DNA of 64,000 nt from Stenotrophomonas rhizophila (GCF_000661955.1 NZ_CP007597.1:3502051-3566050); one strand, 5' to 3'. Shown: positions 32,740 to 42,764, numbered from the stretch's first letter. Notes: a model not told the origin generated them from the letters alone. A program made the numbers and translations.

Positions 32740-34029
32740 TTATTCAGCACCAGCCGCCTTCTGTTCAGGCGCCGGTGGCGTCTGGTAGATCAGGTACGGC
32801 TCGGACTTGTGCTCGATCACCGATTCATCCACCACGACCTTGCTGACGTTCTCGGCCGACGGCAGGTCGTACATGGTGTCCAGCAGGACCGATTCGACGA
32901 TGGTACGCAGGCCACGGGCACCGGTCTTGCGCTTGAGCGCCTTGCGGGCGATCGCGGCCAGGGCGTCGGGGCGGAACTCCAGCTCGACGTGTTCCATCTC
33001 GAACAGCTTCTTGAACTGCTTGGTGATGGCGTTCTTCGGCTCGGTGAGGATGCGCACCAGGGCGGCCTCGTCCAGCTCTTCCAGGGTCGCAACCACCGGC
33101 AGGCGGCCGACGAATTCCGGGATCAGGCCGAACTTGATCAGGTCTTCCGGCTCGACTTCGGCCAGCACCTTGCCGATTTCCTGCTTGCGCTCGGCGCTCT
33201 TGACCTTGGCACCAAAGCCGATGCCGCCCGAATCGTTGGAACGCGCCTGGATCACCTTGTCCAGCCCGGCAAATGCACCGCCGCAGATGAACAGGATGTT
33301 CTTGGTGTCCACCTGCAGGAATTCCTGCTGGGGATGCTTGCGCCCGCCCTGCGGCGGCACGCTGGCCACGGTGCCTTCGATCAGCTTCAGCAGGGCCTGC
33401 TGGACGCCTTCGCCGGACACGTCACGGGTGATCGACGGGTTCTCGCTCTTGCGCGAGATCTTGTCGATTTCATCGATGTAGACGATGCCCTGCTGTGCCT
33501 TCTCGACGTCGTAGTCGCACTTCTGCAGCAGCTTCTGGATGATGTTCTCCACGTCCTCGCCCACGTAACCGGCTTCGGTCAGCGTGGTGGCGTCGGCCAT
33601 GGTGAACGGCACGTTGAGCAGGCGGGCCAGGGTTTCGGCCAGCAGCGTCTTGCCCGAACCGGTCGGGCCGACCAGCAGGATGTTCGACTTGGCCAGTTCG
33701 ACCTCGTCGTTCTTCTGCCGGCTCTCGATGCGCTTGTAGTGGTTGTACACAGCCACGGCCAGCGTGCGCTTGGCCCGGTTCTGGCCAATCACGTACTGGT
33801 CAAGGACCTCGAGGATCTCGCGCGGCTTGGGCAGCGAACTGCGCGCCGACTGCGCCTTTTCCTCAAGTTCTTCACGGATGATGTCGTTGCACAGCTCCAC
33901 GCACTCATCGCAGATGAACACGCTCGGGCCCGCAATCAGCTTGCGCACCTCATGCTGGCTCTTTCCGCAGAAAGAGCAGTAGAGGATCTTGCCGGTGTCC
34001 GTGGAACGACCTTGGCGGTCTTCGCTCAT
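32740..34029 (-). CDS. clpX: ClpX ATPase subunit of the ClpXP protease
   Basis: 429 residues. An N-terminal Cys4 zinc finger ('[14 protein letters not shown]...CDECVELC'), Walker A '[12 protein letters not shown]', Walker B '[11 protein letters not shown]', and the ClpP-binding IGF-type loop as 'GIGFGAKV'. It unfolds tagged proteins and feeds ClpP. It follows clpP by 125 bp on the same strand and ends at a strong terminator. Confidence 0.98.
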   Translation of the reverse strand: MSEDRQGRSTDTGKILYCSFCGKSQHEVRKLIAGPSVFICDECVELCNDIIREELEEKAQSARSSLPKPREILEVLDQYVIGQNRAKRTLAVAVYNHYKRIESRQKNDEVELAKSNILLVGPTGSGKTLLAETLARLLNVPFTMADATTLTEAGYVGEDVENIIQKLLQKCDYDVEKAQQGIVYIDEIDKISRKSENPSITRDVSGEGVQQALLKLIEGTVASVPPQGGRKHPQQEFLQVDTKNILFICGGAFAGLDKVIQARSNDSGGIGFGAKVKSAERKQEIGKVLAEVEPEDLIKFGLIPEFVGRLPVVATLEELDEAALVRILTEPKNAITKQFKKLFEMEHVELEFRPDALAAIARKALKRKTGARGLRTIVESVLLDTMYDLPSAENVSKVVVDESVIEHKSEPYLIYQTPPAPEQKAAGAE

Positions 34030-34154
34030 GCTTCGCTTACCCAGTTACCCCACCCGCTGAACGGGGGTTCGATTCGAGAATAACACAGGGTCGGGGGGAC
34101 ACCAGTCCGCCCGACCCTGCGGAAACAAGCCGGTTTGCCGGCCTGGATGCGTCA

Positions 34155-34781
34155 TCACGCCGGGGTGATCGACTCTTCCGGACGGCGTTCAAGCACCTGA
34201 TCGACCAGACCGTAAGCCACCGCATCGGCGGCGCTCTTGAAGTTGTCGCGCTCGGTATCGCGCGCGATGGTCTCCAGCGACTGGCCGGTGTGCTTGGCCA
34301 GCACCTCGTTCAGGCGCGAGCGCAGGGTCAGGATTTCACGGGCATGGATGTCGATATCCGTGGCCTGACCCTGGAAGCCGCCCAGCGGCTGGTGGATCAT
34401 CACCCGCGAGTTCGGCAGCGCATACCGCTTGCCGGCCGCGCCGGATGCCAGCAGCAGCGCGCCCATCGAGGCGGCCTGGCCGACGCAGATGGTGCTCACG
34501 TCCGGCTTGATGTACTGCATGGTGTCGTAGATCGCCATGCCGGCGGTGACTACGCCACCGGGCGAGTTGATGTAGATGCTGATGTCCTTTTCCGGGTTGT
34601 CCGCTTCCAGGAACAGCAGCTGCGCCACCACCACGTTGGCCATGTGATCGTCGATCGGGCCAACCAGGAAGATCAGACGCTCTTTCAACAGGCGCGAATA
34701 GATGTCATAGGCGCGCTCGCCGCGGCTGGTCTGTTCGACCACCATCGGAACCATGTTCAGGGCTGTGGTTCGGTTGTCCAT
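34155..34781 (-). CDS. clpP: ClpP proteolytic subunit
   Basis: 208 residues. Catalytic Ser105 in GQAASMGA, His130 in VMIHQPLGG and Asp179 in 'DTERDNF'. Forms a two-ring tetradecamer that degrades substrates unfolded by ClpX. An N-terminal propeptide of about a dozen residues is likely. The gene lies 66 bp after tig; the gap holds a GC-rich hairpin. Confidence 0.98.
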   Translation of the reverse strand: MDNRTTALNMVPMVVEQTSRGERAYDIYSRLLKERLIFLVGPIDDHMANVVVAQLLFLEADNPEKDISIYINSPGGVVTAGMAIYDTMQYIKPDVSTICVGQAASMGALLLASGAAGKRYALPNSRVMIHQPLGGFQGQATDIDIHAREILTLRSRLNEVLAKHTGQSLETIARDTERDNFKSAADAVAYGLVDQVLERRPEESITPA

Positions 34782-34805
34782 TAGTGAGGCACCTATTTTG
34801 GGGGG

Positions 34806-34832
34806 AACAACCCCGCGCCGGGGCGCGGGGCG
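34806..34832 (-). terminator. GC-rich hairpin between tig and clpP
   Basis: CCCCGCGCC / GGCGCGGGG stem followed by TTGTT on the minus strand; probably a partial terminator or attenuator. Confidence 0.55.
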
Positions 34833-34847
34833 TAAAACGCGGGCCGC

Positions 34848-36143
34848 TTACTGGCGGATCGCGTCCTGGAACGACAGCTGTTCTTCGGTGTGCTGGGCGC
34901 GCTCGGCGATCCAGTCGATCACCTGCTCTTCCATCACGCGATTCTGCAGCCCACTCATCAGCTGGGGGTCATTGCGGTACATCTCAATGACCTGCTCCGG
35001 CTCTTCGTAGGTCGAAGCGATCAGGCGCATGGTTTCATTCAGGCGCTTGGGATCCAGGCGCAGGTCGTTCTTGCGGGCCACTTCGCCCACCAGCAGGCCG
35101 ACCAGCACGCGCTTGGCGGCGGCGTCCTTGAAGCCTTCATGGGCATCGGCCGGGATTTCGCCCGGGTTGCGGCCGCTGCGGCGGATCTGCTCGATCTGCT
35201 GGCCCAGCATGGCACGGGCTTCGTTCTCGACCAGGCGCGGCGGCATTTCCACCGACGCATAGGCGGCGATCAGCTGCTCGCCCACTTCACGGCGCAGGCG
35301 GTTCATCAGGGCGCCCTTCAGCTCGCGCTCCAGGTTGGCGCGGATGTCCTTGCGGAACTGCTCCTCGTCACCGCCCTTCACGCCGAAGCTCTTGATGAAG
35401 TCTTCGTCCACGTCCGGCAGCACCGGGGCGGAGACGTCCACGGCCTTGACCGTGACCTTGACCTGCTTGCCGGCCAGGGCCGGCACGCGCCAGTCAGCCG
35501 GGAATTCGACGTCCAGGGTCTTTTCTTCACCCTTGGTCATGCCGACCAGGCCCTGCTCGATCTGCTCGAACATCATGCCCTGGCCCACGATCACGCTGCC
35601 CTTTTCGCTGCCTTCGGCCGGCAGGCGCTCATCGCCGGCCTGGGAGAAGGTTTCCAGCGCGACCAGGTCGCCTTCCTGCGCGCCACGGGTGACCGGGCTC
35701 CAGCTGCGGCGCTGTTCGCGCAGGTTGGTGATCATCTGGTCGATGTCGGCATCGCTGATGTCGGCGGTGTGGCGCACCACGGTCAGCTTGCTGACGTCCA
35801 CGTCGCCGAAGTCCGGAATCAGCTCGACGGTGGCCACGAAGGAGAATTCGCCTTCCTCGCCCTTGTCGATGCGCGGGGTGCCGGCGATGCGCAGCTCGTG
35901 CTCACGCAGGGCGGCATCGAAGGTCTCGCGCAGCAGGCCGTCGACGGCTTCGCTGCGGACCTGCTGGCCGAAACGCTGTTCGATCACCTTGGCCGGGATC
36001 TTGCCCGGGCGGAAGCCCTTGATCCGCGCGGTGCGGGCGATTTCGCCCAGACGGCCACTGATGTGGGTCTGCAGGCGGTCTTCCGGCAGCGAGAAGGTCA
36101 GGCGGCGTTCCAGATTGCCAGTGGATTCGATCGAAGCTTGCAT
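34848..36143 (-). CDS. tig: Trigger factor
   Basis: 431 residues from [20 protein letters not shown]. The ribosome-binding signature '[17 protein letters not shown]' lies near 42-58, then the FKBP-like PPIase domain ('[14 protein letters not shown]', '[19 protein letters not shown]') and the C-terminal chaperone arms. It receives nascent chains at the ribosome exit. First gene of the tig-clpP-clpX-lon block. Confidence 0.97.
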   Translation of the reverse strand: MQASIESTGNLERRLTFSLPEDRLQTHISGRLGEIARTARIKGFRPGKIPAKVIEQRFGQQVRSEAVDGLLRETFDAALREHELRIAGTPRIDKGEEGEFSFVATVELIPDFGDVDVSKLTVVRHTADISDADIDQMITNLREQRRSWSPVTRGAQEGDLVALETFSQAGDERLPAEGSEKGSVIVGQGMMFEQIEQGLVGMTKGEEKTLDVEFPADWRVPALAGKQVKVTVKAVDVSAPVLPDVDEDFIKSFGVKGGDEEQFRKDIRANLERELKGALMNRLRREVGEQLIAAYASVEMPPRLVENEARAMLGQQIEQIRRSGRNPGEIPADAHEGFKDAAAKRVLVGLLVGEVARKNDLRLDPKRLNETMRLIASTYEEPEQVIEMYRNDPQLMSGLQNRVMEEQVIDWIAERAQHTEEQLSFQDAIRQ

Positions 36144-36380
36144 GTTGACTCCTGCCACCGGCGGCAACGCCCCCGGCACGATGTGATGGATGGAACGGGT
36201 TTAGAACGCGGGGTCGTTGACGCGCATGCCCGCCGCAGCCCTGTAGTTTCGCCGATAACGGCCAGCGCCGCCAGCGCGGGCCGGGCGCGGCCGTGAAGGC
36301 GCACCAGGGCAGCATGCCGCCGTCTCCCGGGATCCGGGACGTGCCCATCGTCATGGTGCCGGCCAGCGCCGGGAATGGGA

Positions 36381-36465
<85 letters not shown>

Positions 36466-36552
36466 GAGCTGATGCTCAGCCCACCATTGTTGCAGGGCCG
36501 GAGGCAAAGAAAAAGCGCTGACCGCGTCACCGGCAGGCAGCGCGCCACCCAT

Positions 36553-37902
36553 TCAGGCCTCTGGCCGGCCCGGCGGTGCGGACGGCGCGGGCATGGGCGC
36601 GGCGGGCATGGCCTCCAGCAACCGCTGCGCCAGCGCGCGGTAGATGGGCTGGCGGCAGACCAGCGAGGACGCCGCGCGGGCCAGCAGCACCGCCGCCAGG
36701 ATCGGCAGCAGCATGTCGGTGTTGTCGGTCAGCTCCATGGAGATGACCGCCGAGGTCAGCGGCGCCTGGGTGACGCCGGTGAGGTAGGCACACATGCCCA
36801 GCAGCACCACCGCCGACGGGTCCACCCCGGGCAGCAGCGCGGCCAGGTTGTGGCCGATGCCGGCGCCGACGGCCAGCGCGGGCGAGAACAGCCCGCCCGG
36901 GATGCCGGCGATGTAGGACACCAGATTGGCGGCAAGCTTCATCAGGCCGAATTCGTGTCCGACCAGCGCCTGCCCCTGTACCAGGCCGCGGGCCTGCTCG
37001 TACCCGGTGCCGAACGCACCTGCGCCGAACACCAGCCCCAGCAGTGCCAGCAGCAGCCCGCACGCGGCGGCGAACAGCACCGGCCGCGCCGCCCGCGCCC
37101 GCCCCAGCCAGCGCGGGTGGCCGTCCATCGCAGCCAGCACCACGCGGCTGAAGAGGCCTCCGGCCAGGCCACCGACCACCCCGCACAACAGCACTGCCAG
37201 CCAGCCCATGCCGAGCGGCAGCGCCACATCGACCCGGCCGAAATAGGTGTAATTGCCCAGCAGGCCCAGCGAAACCACGCCGCCGACGATCACCGCGGTC
37301 AGCAGCGCGCCCGAGAAGCGATGCTCCAGACGCCCGGACAGCTCCTCGATGGCGAACACCACGCCGGCCAACGGGGTGTTGAACGCCGCCGCGATACCCG
37401 CCGCACCACCGGCCAGCAGGAAATGGCCGGCATGGCGCGGGTCGCGGAAACCCAGCGCACGCCCGATCACGTACATCAGGCTGGCCCCGACGTGCACGGT
37501 GGGGCCTTCGCGCCCAACCGACGCCCCGCCCAGCAACGCCAGCACGGTGAGCCCCAGCTTGCCGGCGGACACCGGCAGCGACAGGTTGCGCTGACGGAAC
37601 GCGGCATCGGGCTTGTCCAACGCGGCGATCACCTGCGGAATGCCGCTGCCGCGGGTGGGCCTGAGCGCACCGTGGGTGAGCCAGGCCAACAGGGCGAACA
37701 CGGCCGGGGTGAGCAGCAGCGGCCACCACGGCGAGGCGTCGTAGATGCGCCGGAACAGCGCGAATGCCGCATCGCTGGCCTTGGCGAACAGGATCGCGGC
37801 CAGCGCCACGGCCACGGCCCCGCCCCACAGCGCCAAACGTTCGAACCATTGCTGCCGCGAGCCGAGCCAGCGCGTGCGCGACGAAGGTGACGGGGTATCC
37901 AT
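36553..37902 (-). CDS. clcA: ClC-family chloride channel/transporter
   Basis: 449 residues from MDTPSPSSRTRW, about 11 hydrophobic segments. Signature loops are all present: GSGIPQV, GREGPTV (gating Glu), 'FNTPLAGVVFAIEEL' (proton-path Glu region) and 'GIPGGLFSPALAVGAG'. It most likely exchanges chloride for protons and helps in acid resistance. No C-terminal CBS domains. Its neighbours are tRNAs and a small secreted protein, so context adds little. Confidence 0.93.
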   Translation of the reverse strand: MDTPSPSSRTRWLGSRQQWFERLALWGGAVAVALAAILFAKASDAAFALFRRIYDASPWWPLLLTPAVFALLAWLTHGALRPTRGSGIPQVIAALDKPDAAFRQRNLSLPVSAGKLGLTVLALLGGASVGREGPTVHVGASLMYVIGRALGFRDPRHAGHFLLAGGAAGIAAAFNTPLAGVVFAIEELSGRLEHRFSGALLTAVIVGGVVSLGLLGNYTYFGRVDVALPLGMGWLAVLLCGVVGGLAGGLFSRVVLAAMDGHPRWLGRARAARPVLFAAACGLLLALLGLVFGAGAFGTGYEQARGLVQGQALVGHEFGLMKLAANLVSYIAGIPGGLFSPALAVGAGIGHNLAALLPGVDPSAVVLLGMCAYLTGVTQAPLTSAVISMELTDNTDMLLPILAAVLLARAASSLVCRQPIYRALAQRLLEAMPAAPMPAPSAPPGRPEA

Positions 37903-37966
37903 GCCGATAGTGTTCCACCGGGCCGATCCACGCGATGTGCAGTGACTGGCGGCAGCGGCGGCCGAA

Positions 37967-38230
37967 TCAGTCGATTGGCACGGCCTGGGCGGGCTGGACG
38001 TCACCCTCGGCAAGGTCGGTACGCAGCACGGTCTGCGCATAAGGATTGGCCGGCGCGCCGGCGACCGGAATGGCAGGCACGAACGTACCCGGCGCCATGT
38101 CATGGCGAACCACGGTGGTGGCGTACTGCGCCTGGACCGCCAGTGGCGCAGTTTGGGGCGGCGTGTCGGCTGCCAGCGCGGTACCGGCAAAGGCGGCCAG
38201 CATGAGTCCGGCGAAGGTGGGAAGAGTCAT
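37967..38230 (-). CDS. Small secreted protein, unknown function
   Basis: 87 residues: a clear signal peptide (MTLPTFAGLMLAAFAGTALAA) and a 65-residue mature part rich in Ala, Pro, Val and Thr, with two 'VVRHDMAPG' / 'VLRTDLAEGD' half repeats. No Cys, no known domain. 64 bp upstream of clcA on the same strand. Confidence 0.7.
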   Translation of the reverse strand: MTLPTFAGLMLAAFAGTALAADTPPQTAPLAVQAQYATTVVRHDMAPGTFVPAIPVAGAPANPYAQTVLRTDLAEGDVQPAQAVPID

Positions 38231-38407
38231 CGTTGCTGCCCTCGAACAAGCGCCGTTGGCGCGTTACGTCGAGTGAAACGCGTCTGCCGGGCGCAGACCG
38301 TGCGCGGCGTTGCAGGTTGGGAAAACGCCGTGACGTGTTCGGCGCGGTGGGCGGCGGGAGGTGATGGCCCCCGTGCGCGATGGAGATCTTGGCGCGCGTC
38401 GGGTGGC

Positions 38408-38430
38408 TGCCGAGCGTGGCTCGGCACTAC
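38408..38430 (-). repeat. GTAG REP (CCGAGCC type)
   Basis: Minus-strand GTAGTGCCGAGCCACGCTCGG. Confidence 0.75.
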
Positions 38431-38460
38431 CGGTTGCGTAGCGCGCGAACGCCGGGCAAG

Positions 38461-38490
38461 AAAAAAGCCGCCTGGCGGACCAGGCGGCTT
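38461..38490 (-). terminator. Terminator of tRNA-Lys copy 2
   Basis: Minus strand AAGCCGCCTGG / CCAGGCGGCTT then T6, 6 bp after the tRNA end. Confidence 0.88.
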
Positions 38491-38496
38491 CTGTCT

Positions 38497-38572
38497 TGGT
38501 GGGCTGTCAAGGATTCGAACCTTGGACCTATTGATTAAGAGTCAACTGCTCTACCAACTGAGCTAACAGCCC
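38497..38572 (-). tRNA. tRNA-Lys (anticodon CTT), copy 2
   Basis: 76 nt, acceptor GGGCTGT, anticodon stem GTTGA/TCAAT with loop CTCTTAA, CCA encoded. Identical to the copy at 38797. Confidence 0.96.
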
Positions 38573-38655
38573 GAAAATCGGGAGGCGAATTATGCTGGAT
38601 TTCCCGCCGGGGATGCAAGCACTTTTTCTAAACGGATGAGAAACAGCACCCCGCG

Positions 38656-38735
38656 GTAGAGCCGGGCTCTGCCCGGCTGGCGGAGTCGCGATCCTGCTCG
38701 GTTTTCCGTGGTTGCCGAGCGCTGCTCGGCACTAC
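38656..38735. repeat. Inverted pair of GTAG REPs between the tRNA-Lys copies
   Basis: Plus-strand unit 38656-38678 (GTAGAGCCGGGC..GCCCGGCT) and minus-strand unit 38713-38735 (GTAGTGCCGAGCAGCGCTCGG). Confidence 0.78.
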
Positions 38736-38760
38736 CAGTGCTCGCGGAATCGCAGGCAAG

Positions 38761-38790
38761 AAAAAAGCCACCTGGATAACCAGGTGGCTT
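38761..38790 (-). terminator. Terminator of tRNA-Lys copy 1
   Basis: Minus strand AAGCCACCTGG / CCAGGTGGCTT then T6. Same design as the hairpin at 38461, with one base pair changed on both sides. Confidence 0.88.
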
Positions 38791-38796
38791 CTGTCT

Positions 38797-38872
38797 TGGT
38801 GGGCTGTCAAGGATTCGAACCTTGGACCTATTGATTAAGAGTCAACTGCTCTACCAACTGAGCTAACAGCCC
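38797..38872 (-). tRNA. tRNA-Lys (anticodon CTT), copy 1
   Basis: 76 nt, loop CTCTTAA, CCA encoded. Confidence 0.96.
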
Positions 38873-38953
38873 TGAAAACTCAGACGCACATTGTAACGCG
38901 TGTGTCGTCTTTTGCAACCCTGATTCACTTTCGGCGAACCAGTTTCAAATCAG

Positions 38954-39030
38954 TGGGGTGGCTGAGGGGACTCGAACCCCCGACCTCCGGAATCACAATC
39001 CGGAACTCTAACCAACTGAGCTACAGCCAC
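38954..39030 (-). tRNA. tRNA-His (anticodon GTG)
   Basis: Anticodon stem CCGGA/TCCGG with loop TTGTGAT, acceptor GTGGCTG, CCA encoded. The base before the acceptor (rc of 39031) is G, providing the G-1 needed by histidyl-tRNA synthetase. Confidence 0.96.
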
Positions 39031-39065
39031 CACTGAAACCTTTGCTTCCTGACGCATGCACCTGA

Positions 39066-39142
39066 TGGTGCGCCCGACAGGAATCGAACCTGTAACCGCC
39101 GGCTTAGAAGGCCGGTGCTCTATCCAGTTGAGCTACGGGCGC
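39066..39142 (-). tRNA. tRNA-Arg (anticodon TCT)
   Basis: 77 nt, acceptor GCGCCCG, anticodon stem CCGGC/GCCGG with loop CTTCTAA, CCA encoded. Confidence 0.96.
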
Positions 39143-39184
39143 CCTGGCTGGATTATCGCATTTCAATCCTGTTTTGAGCAGGCT

Positions 39185-39261
39185 TGGTCGGGGTAGAGGG
39201 ATTCGAACCCCCGACATCCTGCTCCCAAAGCAGGCGCGCTACCAGACTGCGCTATACCCCG
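39185..39261 (-). tRNA. tRNA-Pro (anticodon TGG)
   Basis: 77 nt, acceptor CGGGGTA, anticodon stem CCTGC/GCAGG with loop TTTGGGA, CCA encoded. First gene of the Pro-Arg-His-Lys-Lys series on the minus strand. Confidence 0.96.
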
Positions 39262-39436
39262 GCGGTTTGATCCCTCGAGGTTCCCCCCGAAAGAGTCGGC
39301 TATTGTGGGAATGTGCGCGGCATCTGTCAACGCTTTTTTCACGTTGTCGTGCATGCCCCGATCCGGCAACAGCGTATCGGCTATTCTCGGCACAGCGGCC
39401 GGATGGTCGGCACCCTACCCTTCAAGGAGATTGGCA

Positions 39437-40195
39437 ATGCGCAGCGGCAACCCCGCACTTTCCGAATCGACGTTCCTCGACCTGGCCAGCGGCTCGGTGG
39501 TGACTTCGCCCGATCAGGTGATGACCATCAATGGCACCGTCAACAAGACCGGCGTGCTGTTGCTGCTGACCGTGCTGACCGCGGCGTACGCGTGGAGCCA
39601 GGCCATCGACGCCTCCGGCCTGCCCACCTCCAGCGCCATGCTGTACGCGATGGGCGGTGCGATCGGCGGCCTGGTGCTGGCGCTGGTGACGGTGTTCAAA
39701 AAGGAATGGTCGCCGGTGACCGCGCCGATGTACGCGCTGGTGGAAGGCCTGTTCCTGGGGTCCATCTCGGCCCTGTTCAACGCCAAGTTCCCGGGCATCG
39801 TGATGCAGGCGGTGATGCTCACCTTCGGCACGCTGTTTGTGATGCTGGCCGCTTACCGCAGCGGGCTGATCAAGGTCACCGAGAACTTCAAGCTCGGCGT
39901 GGTCGCCGCGACCGGCGGCATCGCGCTGCTGTACCTGGCCTCGTTCGTGCTGGGCTTCTTCAACATCAACATCCCGATGATCCATGAAGGCGGCTGGGTC
40001 GGTATCGCCTTCAGCCTGTTCGTGGTGGTGGTGGCCGCGCTGAACCTGGTGCTGGATTTCGACTTCATCGAAACCGGTGCCGAAGCACGCGCACCGAAGT
40101 ACATGGAGTGGTACGGCGCGTTCGGCCTGATGGTGACGCTGGTGTGGCTGTACGTGGAATTCCTGCGCCTGCTGTCGAAGATCCAGCAGCGCTGA
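39437..40195 (+). CDS. Bax inhibitor-1 / YccA-like membrane protein
   Basis: 252 residues from MRSGNPALSESTF, preceded by AAGGAG. Seven predicted membrane helices after a soluble 45-residue N-terminus. 'GLFLGSISALFNAKFPGIVMQAVMLT' and 'NLVLDFDFIETGAEARAPKYMEWYGAFGLMVTLVW' match the TMBIM/BI-1 core, including the paired Asp of the pH- and calcium-sensing site. In E. coli YccA modulates FtsH. It faces away from the tRNA cluster and ends in a good terminator. Confidence 0.92.
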   Translation: MRSGNPALSESTFLDLASGSVVTSPDQVMTINGTVNKTGVLLLLTVLTAAYAWSQAIDASGLPTSSAMLYAMGGAIGGLVLALVTVFKKEWSPVTAPMYALVEGLFLGSISALFNAKFPGIVMQAVMLTFGTLFVMLAAYRSGLIKVTENFKLGVVAATGGIALLYLASFVLGFFNINIPMIHEGGWVGIAFSLFVVVVAALNLVLDFDFIETGAEARAPKYMEWYGAFGLMVTLVWLYVEFLRLLSKIQQR

Positions 40196-40216
40196 ATCAC
40201 CGCCAGGGAAACACCC

Positions 40217-40243
40217 AAGGGCGCCTTCGGGCGCCCTTTTTCA
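40217..40243. terminator. Bidirectional terminator
   Basis: AAGGGCGCC-TTCG-GGCGCCCTT with T5 on the plus strand, between the YccA-like and convergent TauE genes. The TauE stop lies within its tail. Confidence 0.85.
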
Positions 40244-41002
40244 TGCGCCGGCCTGGCGGGCCAGCAGCGTGGGCACTGCCGAGGCCAGCAGCGCCACGCC
40301 CGAGGCGGTCAGCAGGCCCAGCACGATCTGGCGGAAGCGCGCTTCGCTGATGCCGATGTAGAGACGGGCACCGAGCAGCGTCGGCACCAGCATGGCCGGC
40401 GCGACGATGGCGAAGTACGGCAGCATCTGGCGGGTGACCACGCCACTGCCCAGGTACACGCCCATGGTGACCAGCAGCATGGACAGGTTGAAGTTCTGGA
40501 TGACCGCTCGCTGCTCGTCCTTGCCGAAGCCGCGCAGCGTGGCCCAGAGCGTTGGCACCGGCCCGGCGAAGCCACCGATGCCGCTGAGCACACCACCGGC
40601 CATGCCGGCCACCGTGTCGCCCAGGCGACCACCGACGGTGATCGGCGGCAGGGAACGCGCCATCAGCATCACCGGGCACCACAGCGCAAGAAACCCACCC
40701 AGCAGCGCCTTGAACCACGCCATGTCCAGGTGCGGCAACACCGCCACGCCAAGTGGGATGCCTGCCAATCCGCCCAGCACGAACGGCAGCAGCAGCCGCA
40801 GGTTGAAGCCACGGCGTACGGTGAACACCGCCAGCAACTGACCCACCAGCGCACCGAACACCGACAACGTGGCCGCCAGCCGCGGGTCCAGGGTCCACGC
40901 CCAGAACGACATCGCCACCATGCCGAACGCAAAGCCCGACAGGCCCTGCACGAACCCCGCCACGATCGCGCCCAGCGCGACCACCAGATACACCGAATCC
41001 AT
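40241..41002 (-). CDS. TauE/SafE-family anion exporter
   Basis: 253 residues, about eight membrane helices in two related halves ('VAGFVQGLSGFAFGMVAMSFW', 'GMAGGVLSGIGGFAGPVPTLW'), the family layout. TauE/SafE proteins move sulfite, sulfonates or related organic anions. It starts 26 bp after the LysR stop, so it is probably third in an operon hydrolase-LysR-TauE. Substrate not readable. Confidence 0.92.
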   Translation of the reverse strand: MDSVYLVVALGAIVAGFVQGLSGFAFGMVAMSFWAWTLDPRLAATLSVFGALVGQLLAVFTVRRGFNLRLLLPFVLGGLAGIPLGVAVLPHLDMAWFKALLGGFLALWCPVMLMARSLPPITVGGRLGDTVAGMAGGVLSGIGGFAGPVPTLWATLRGFGKDEQRAVIQNFNLSMLLVTMGVYLGSGVVTRQMLPYFAIVAPAMLVPTLLGARLYIGISEARFRQIVLGLLTASGVALLASAVPTLLARQAGA

Positions 41003-41028
41003 TCACGCGTCCCGTTGCTGTGCGACCG

Positions 41029-41937
41029 CTAGGCGGCCGCGCTGACCAGCCCAGCGTAATGCGCGGCCAGGTAGTCCACCAGCGCGCGCACCTTCGGTGC
41101 CAGCGAACGGGCGTGCGGGTACAGCGCGAAGTAGCGCCGCTCACCGGCATGCCATCCCGGCAGCACGCGGATCAGGCGACCGGCGCGCAGGTCGTCCTGC
41201 ACGGTCAACGCGGTGAACAGGCTGATGCCCATGCCCGCCTGCACGGCGGCGTACAGGGCGGGCGTGGCATCCACGCGCAGGCGCTGGCCGGCTTCCACGC
41301 TGGCCCGTGCACCCCGCGGCCCGTGCAGGTGCCACGGGGTGCTGGCGGCGCCGGGCTGGAACGCCAGCAGCGTATGGGCGTGCAGGTCTGCCACCTGGCG
41401 CGGCAAACCATGCCGGGCCAGGTAGGCCGGTGCGGCCACCAGGATGCGCGGGCAGCAGGCCAGCTCGCGCGCCACCAGTTGGCTGTCGGGCAAGGTGGCG
41501 GCAATGCGCAGGGCCATGTCGAAACCGCCACCGACCACGTCGACCAGCTGGTCGTCGGCGCACAGGTCCAGCGACACCTGCGGATAGCGGGCCAGGAAAC
41601 CGGGCAACCAGTGCGCCAGCTCCTGGCTTGCAACGACCTGCGGCACGCTGATCCGCACCCGGCCGCTCGGCGCTGCCTGCACGGCGCGGGCGCGGTCGTC
41701 GGCCAGTTCCAGCCGCTCCAGCAAGGCCACGGCATCGCGGTAATAGTCACGCCCGGCCTCGGTCAGCGACAGCCGCCGGGTGGTGCGATCGAGCAACCGG
41801 ACCTGCAGGTGCTCTTCCAGCTGCCGCAGTTGCCGCGACATGGACGAGTGGGTGGTCCCCTGCCGCTCGGCGGCCGCACTGAAGCTGCCGGCCTCGACGA
41901 TGGCGCGCAGCGCGCGCAGGGCGGCGAAGTGGTCCAT
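41029..41937 (-). CDS. LysR-family transcriptional regulator
   Basis: 302 residues from MDHFAALRALRAIVEAGSFSAAAERQGTT, a canonical winged-helix N-terminus ('SSMSRQLRQLEEHL'). The effector domain begins near 90 ('PSGRVRISVPQVVASQELAHWLPGFLARYP'). A GGAG ribosome site sits before this ATG. It lies between the hydrolase and the TauE gene on the same strand rather than divergent from a target, so it probably controls its own operon through the palindromes at 42809-42838. Confidence 0.94.
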   Translation of the reverse strand: MDHFAALRALRAIVEAGSFSAAAERQGTTHSSMSRQLRQLEEHLQVRLLDRTTRRLSLTEAGRDYYRDAVALLERLELADDRARAVQAAPSGRVRISVPQVVASQELAHWLPGFLARYPQVSLDLCADDQLVDVVGGGFDMALRIAATLPDSQLVARELACCPRILVAAPAYLARHGLPRQVADLHAHTLLAFQPGAASTPWHLHGPRGARASVEAGQRLRVDATPALYAAVQAGMGISLFTALTVQDDLRAGRLIRVLPGWHAGERRYFALYPHARSLAPKVRALVDYLAAHYAGLVSAAA

Positions 41938-41993
41938 CGACAGGCAGCTCCAGGTGGGTGGCAGGACCCGCGGTTGCGGGCCCCGCCAGCTTA

Positions 41994-42737
41994 TCAAGCG
42001 CCGTTGCCGGCCTCGCGCACCGGCAGGGCCAGGATCGCGTCGGTGGCCATGACATCGCCGAACGCATCCTGGATCTGCGCCAGCGACGCCTCGTGCAGCG
42101 CGCGGTGGCCGATGCGCTTGCCATCGGCCAGGTCCAGGTCGCGGCTGGCACTGGCGTCGGACGCCACGAGGACGCGATAGCCGCGCGGCGCGGCCGCCGC
42201 GTCGCGGGCGGCACCGACGACGCAGGCATGGGTCTGCAGCCCGGTGATGATCAACGTGTCGATGCCGGCGTCCTTGAGCGCCTTGTCCAGCACTGCGGCC
42301 GAGGCACCGGCGAAGACGCTGACGTTGTCCTTCTCAATGACGGTTTCGCCACTGCGCGGCTGCATGTCGCGATGGAAGGCGACGTTGACGCTGCCCTGCG
42401 CGAACAGCGGCGCGCCCGCCGGCAGCACATGCTGCACGTGGATGACGCGGATGCCGTGGGTATCGGCGAAGTCGACCACGCGGCGGGTCTGGCGCAGTGC
42501 GGCCACGCCGTCGGGAATGACCATGCGGCCCCCGGCAAAGCCTGCCGCGGCATGGGCATCGAAGTATTCGTTCTGGACATCGATCACCAGCACGGCGGTC
42601 TTGGCGGCGTCCAGCGCGGCGATCGCCGGGGCACCGGCCAGGTGGCGGATGGTGGGATGGGCCGGTTCGGCGGCTGCCACCGGGGCGGTGGCAGCCATGC
42701 CGGCCAGGCTGGCAAGGCTGAAGGCGGTGAGGTTCAT
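41994..42737 (-). CDS. Isochorismatase-family cysteine hydrolase with signal peptide
   Basis: 247 residues from MNLTAFSLASLAGMAATAPVAAAEP, an evident signal peptide, so the enzyme is probably periplasmic, unusual for this mostly cytosolic family. The catalytic set is Asp in 'VLVIDVQNEYFD', Lys in 'VIEKDNVSVF' and Cys in 'THACVVGAARDA'. Relatives hydrolyse small amides or enol ethers; the substrate here is unknown. It leads a hydrolase-LysR-TauE cluster, suggesting breakdown of a compound whose anionic product is exported. Confidence 0.9.
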   Translation of the reverse strand: MNLTAFSLASLAGMAATAPVAAAEPAHPTIRHLAGAPAIAALDAAKTAVLVIDVQNEYFDAHAAAGFAGGRMVIPDGVAALRQTRRVVDFADTHGIRVIHVQHVLPAGAPLFAQGSVNVAFHRDMQPRSGETVIEKDNVSVFAGASAAVLDKALKDAGIDTLIITGLQTHACVVGAARDAAAAPRGYRVLVASDASASRDLDLADGKRIGHRALHEASLAQIQDAFGDVMATDAILALPVREAGNGA

Positions 42738-42764
42738 CGTGGTGTTCCTGCGCGTGGAAAGTGG

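Larger units (their letters stand above)
38231..38496. other. Intergenic region before the first tRNA-Lys
   Basis: No gene seen. It contains one GTAG REP (38408-38430, minus strand, CCGAGC..GCTCGG type) and the tRNA-Lys terminator hairpin (38461-38490). Confidence 0.6.
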
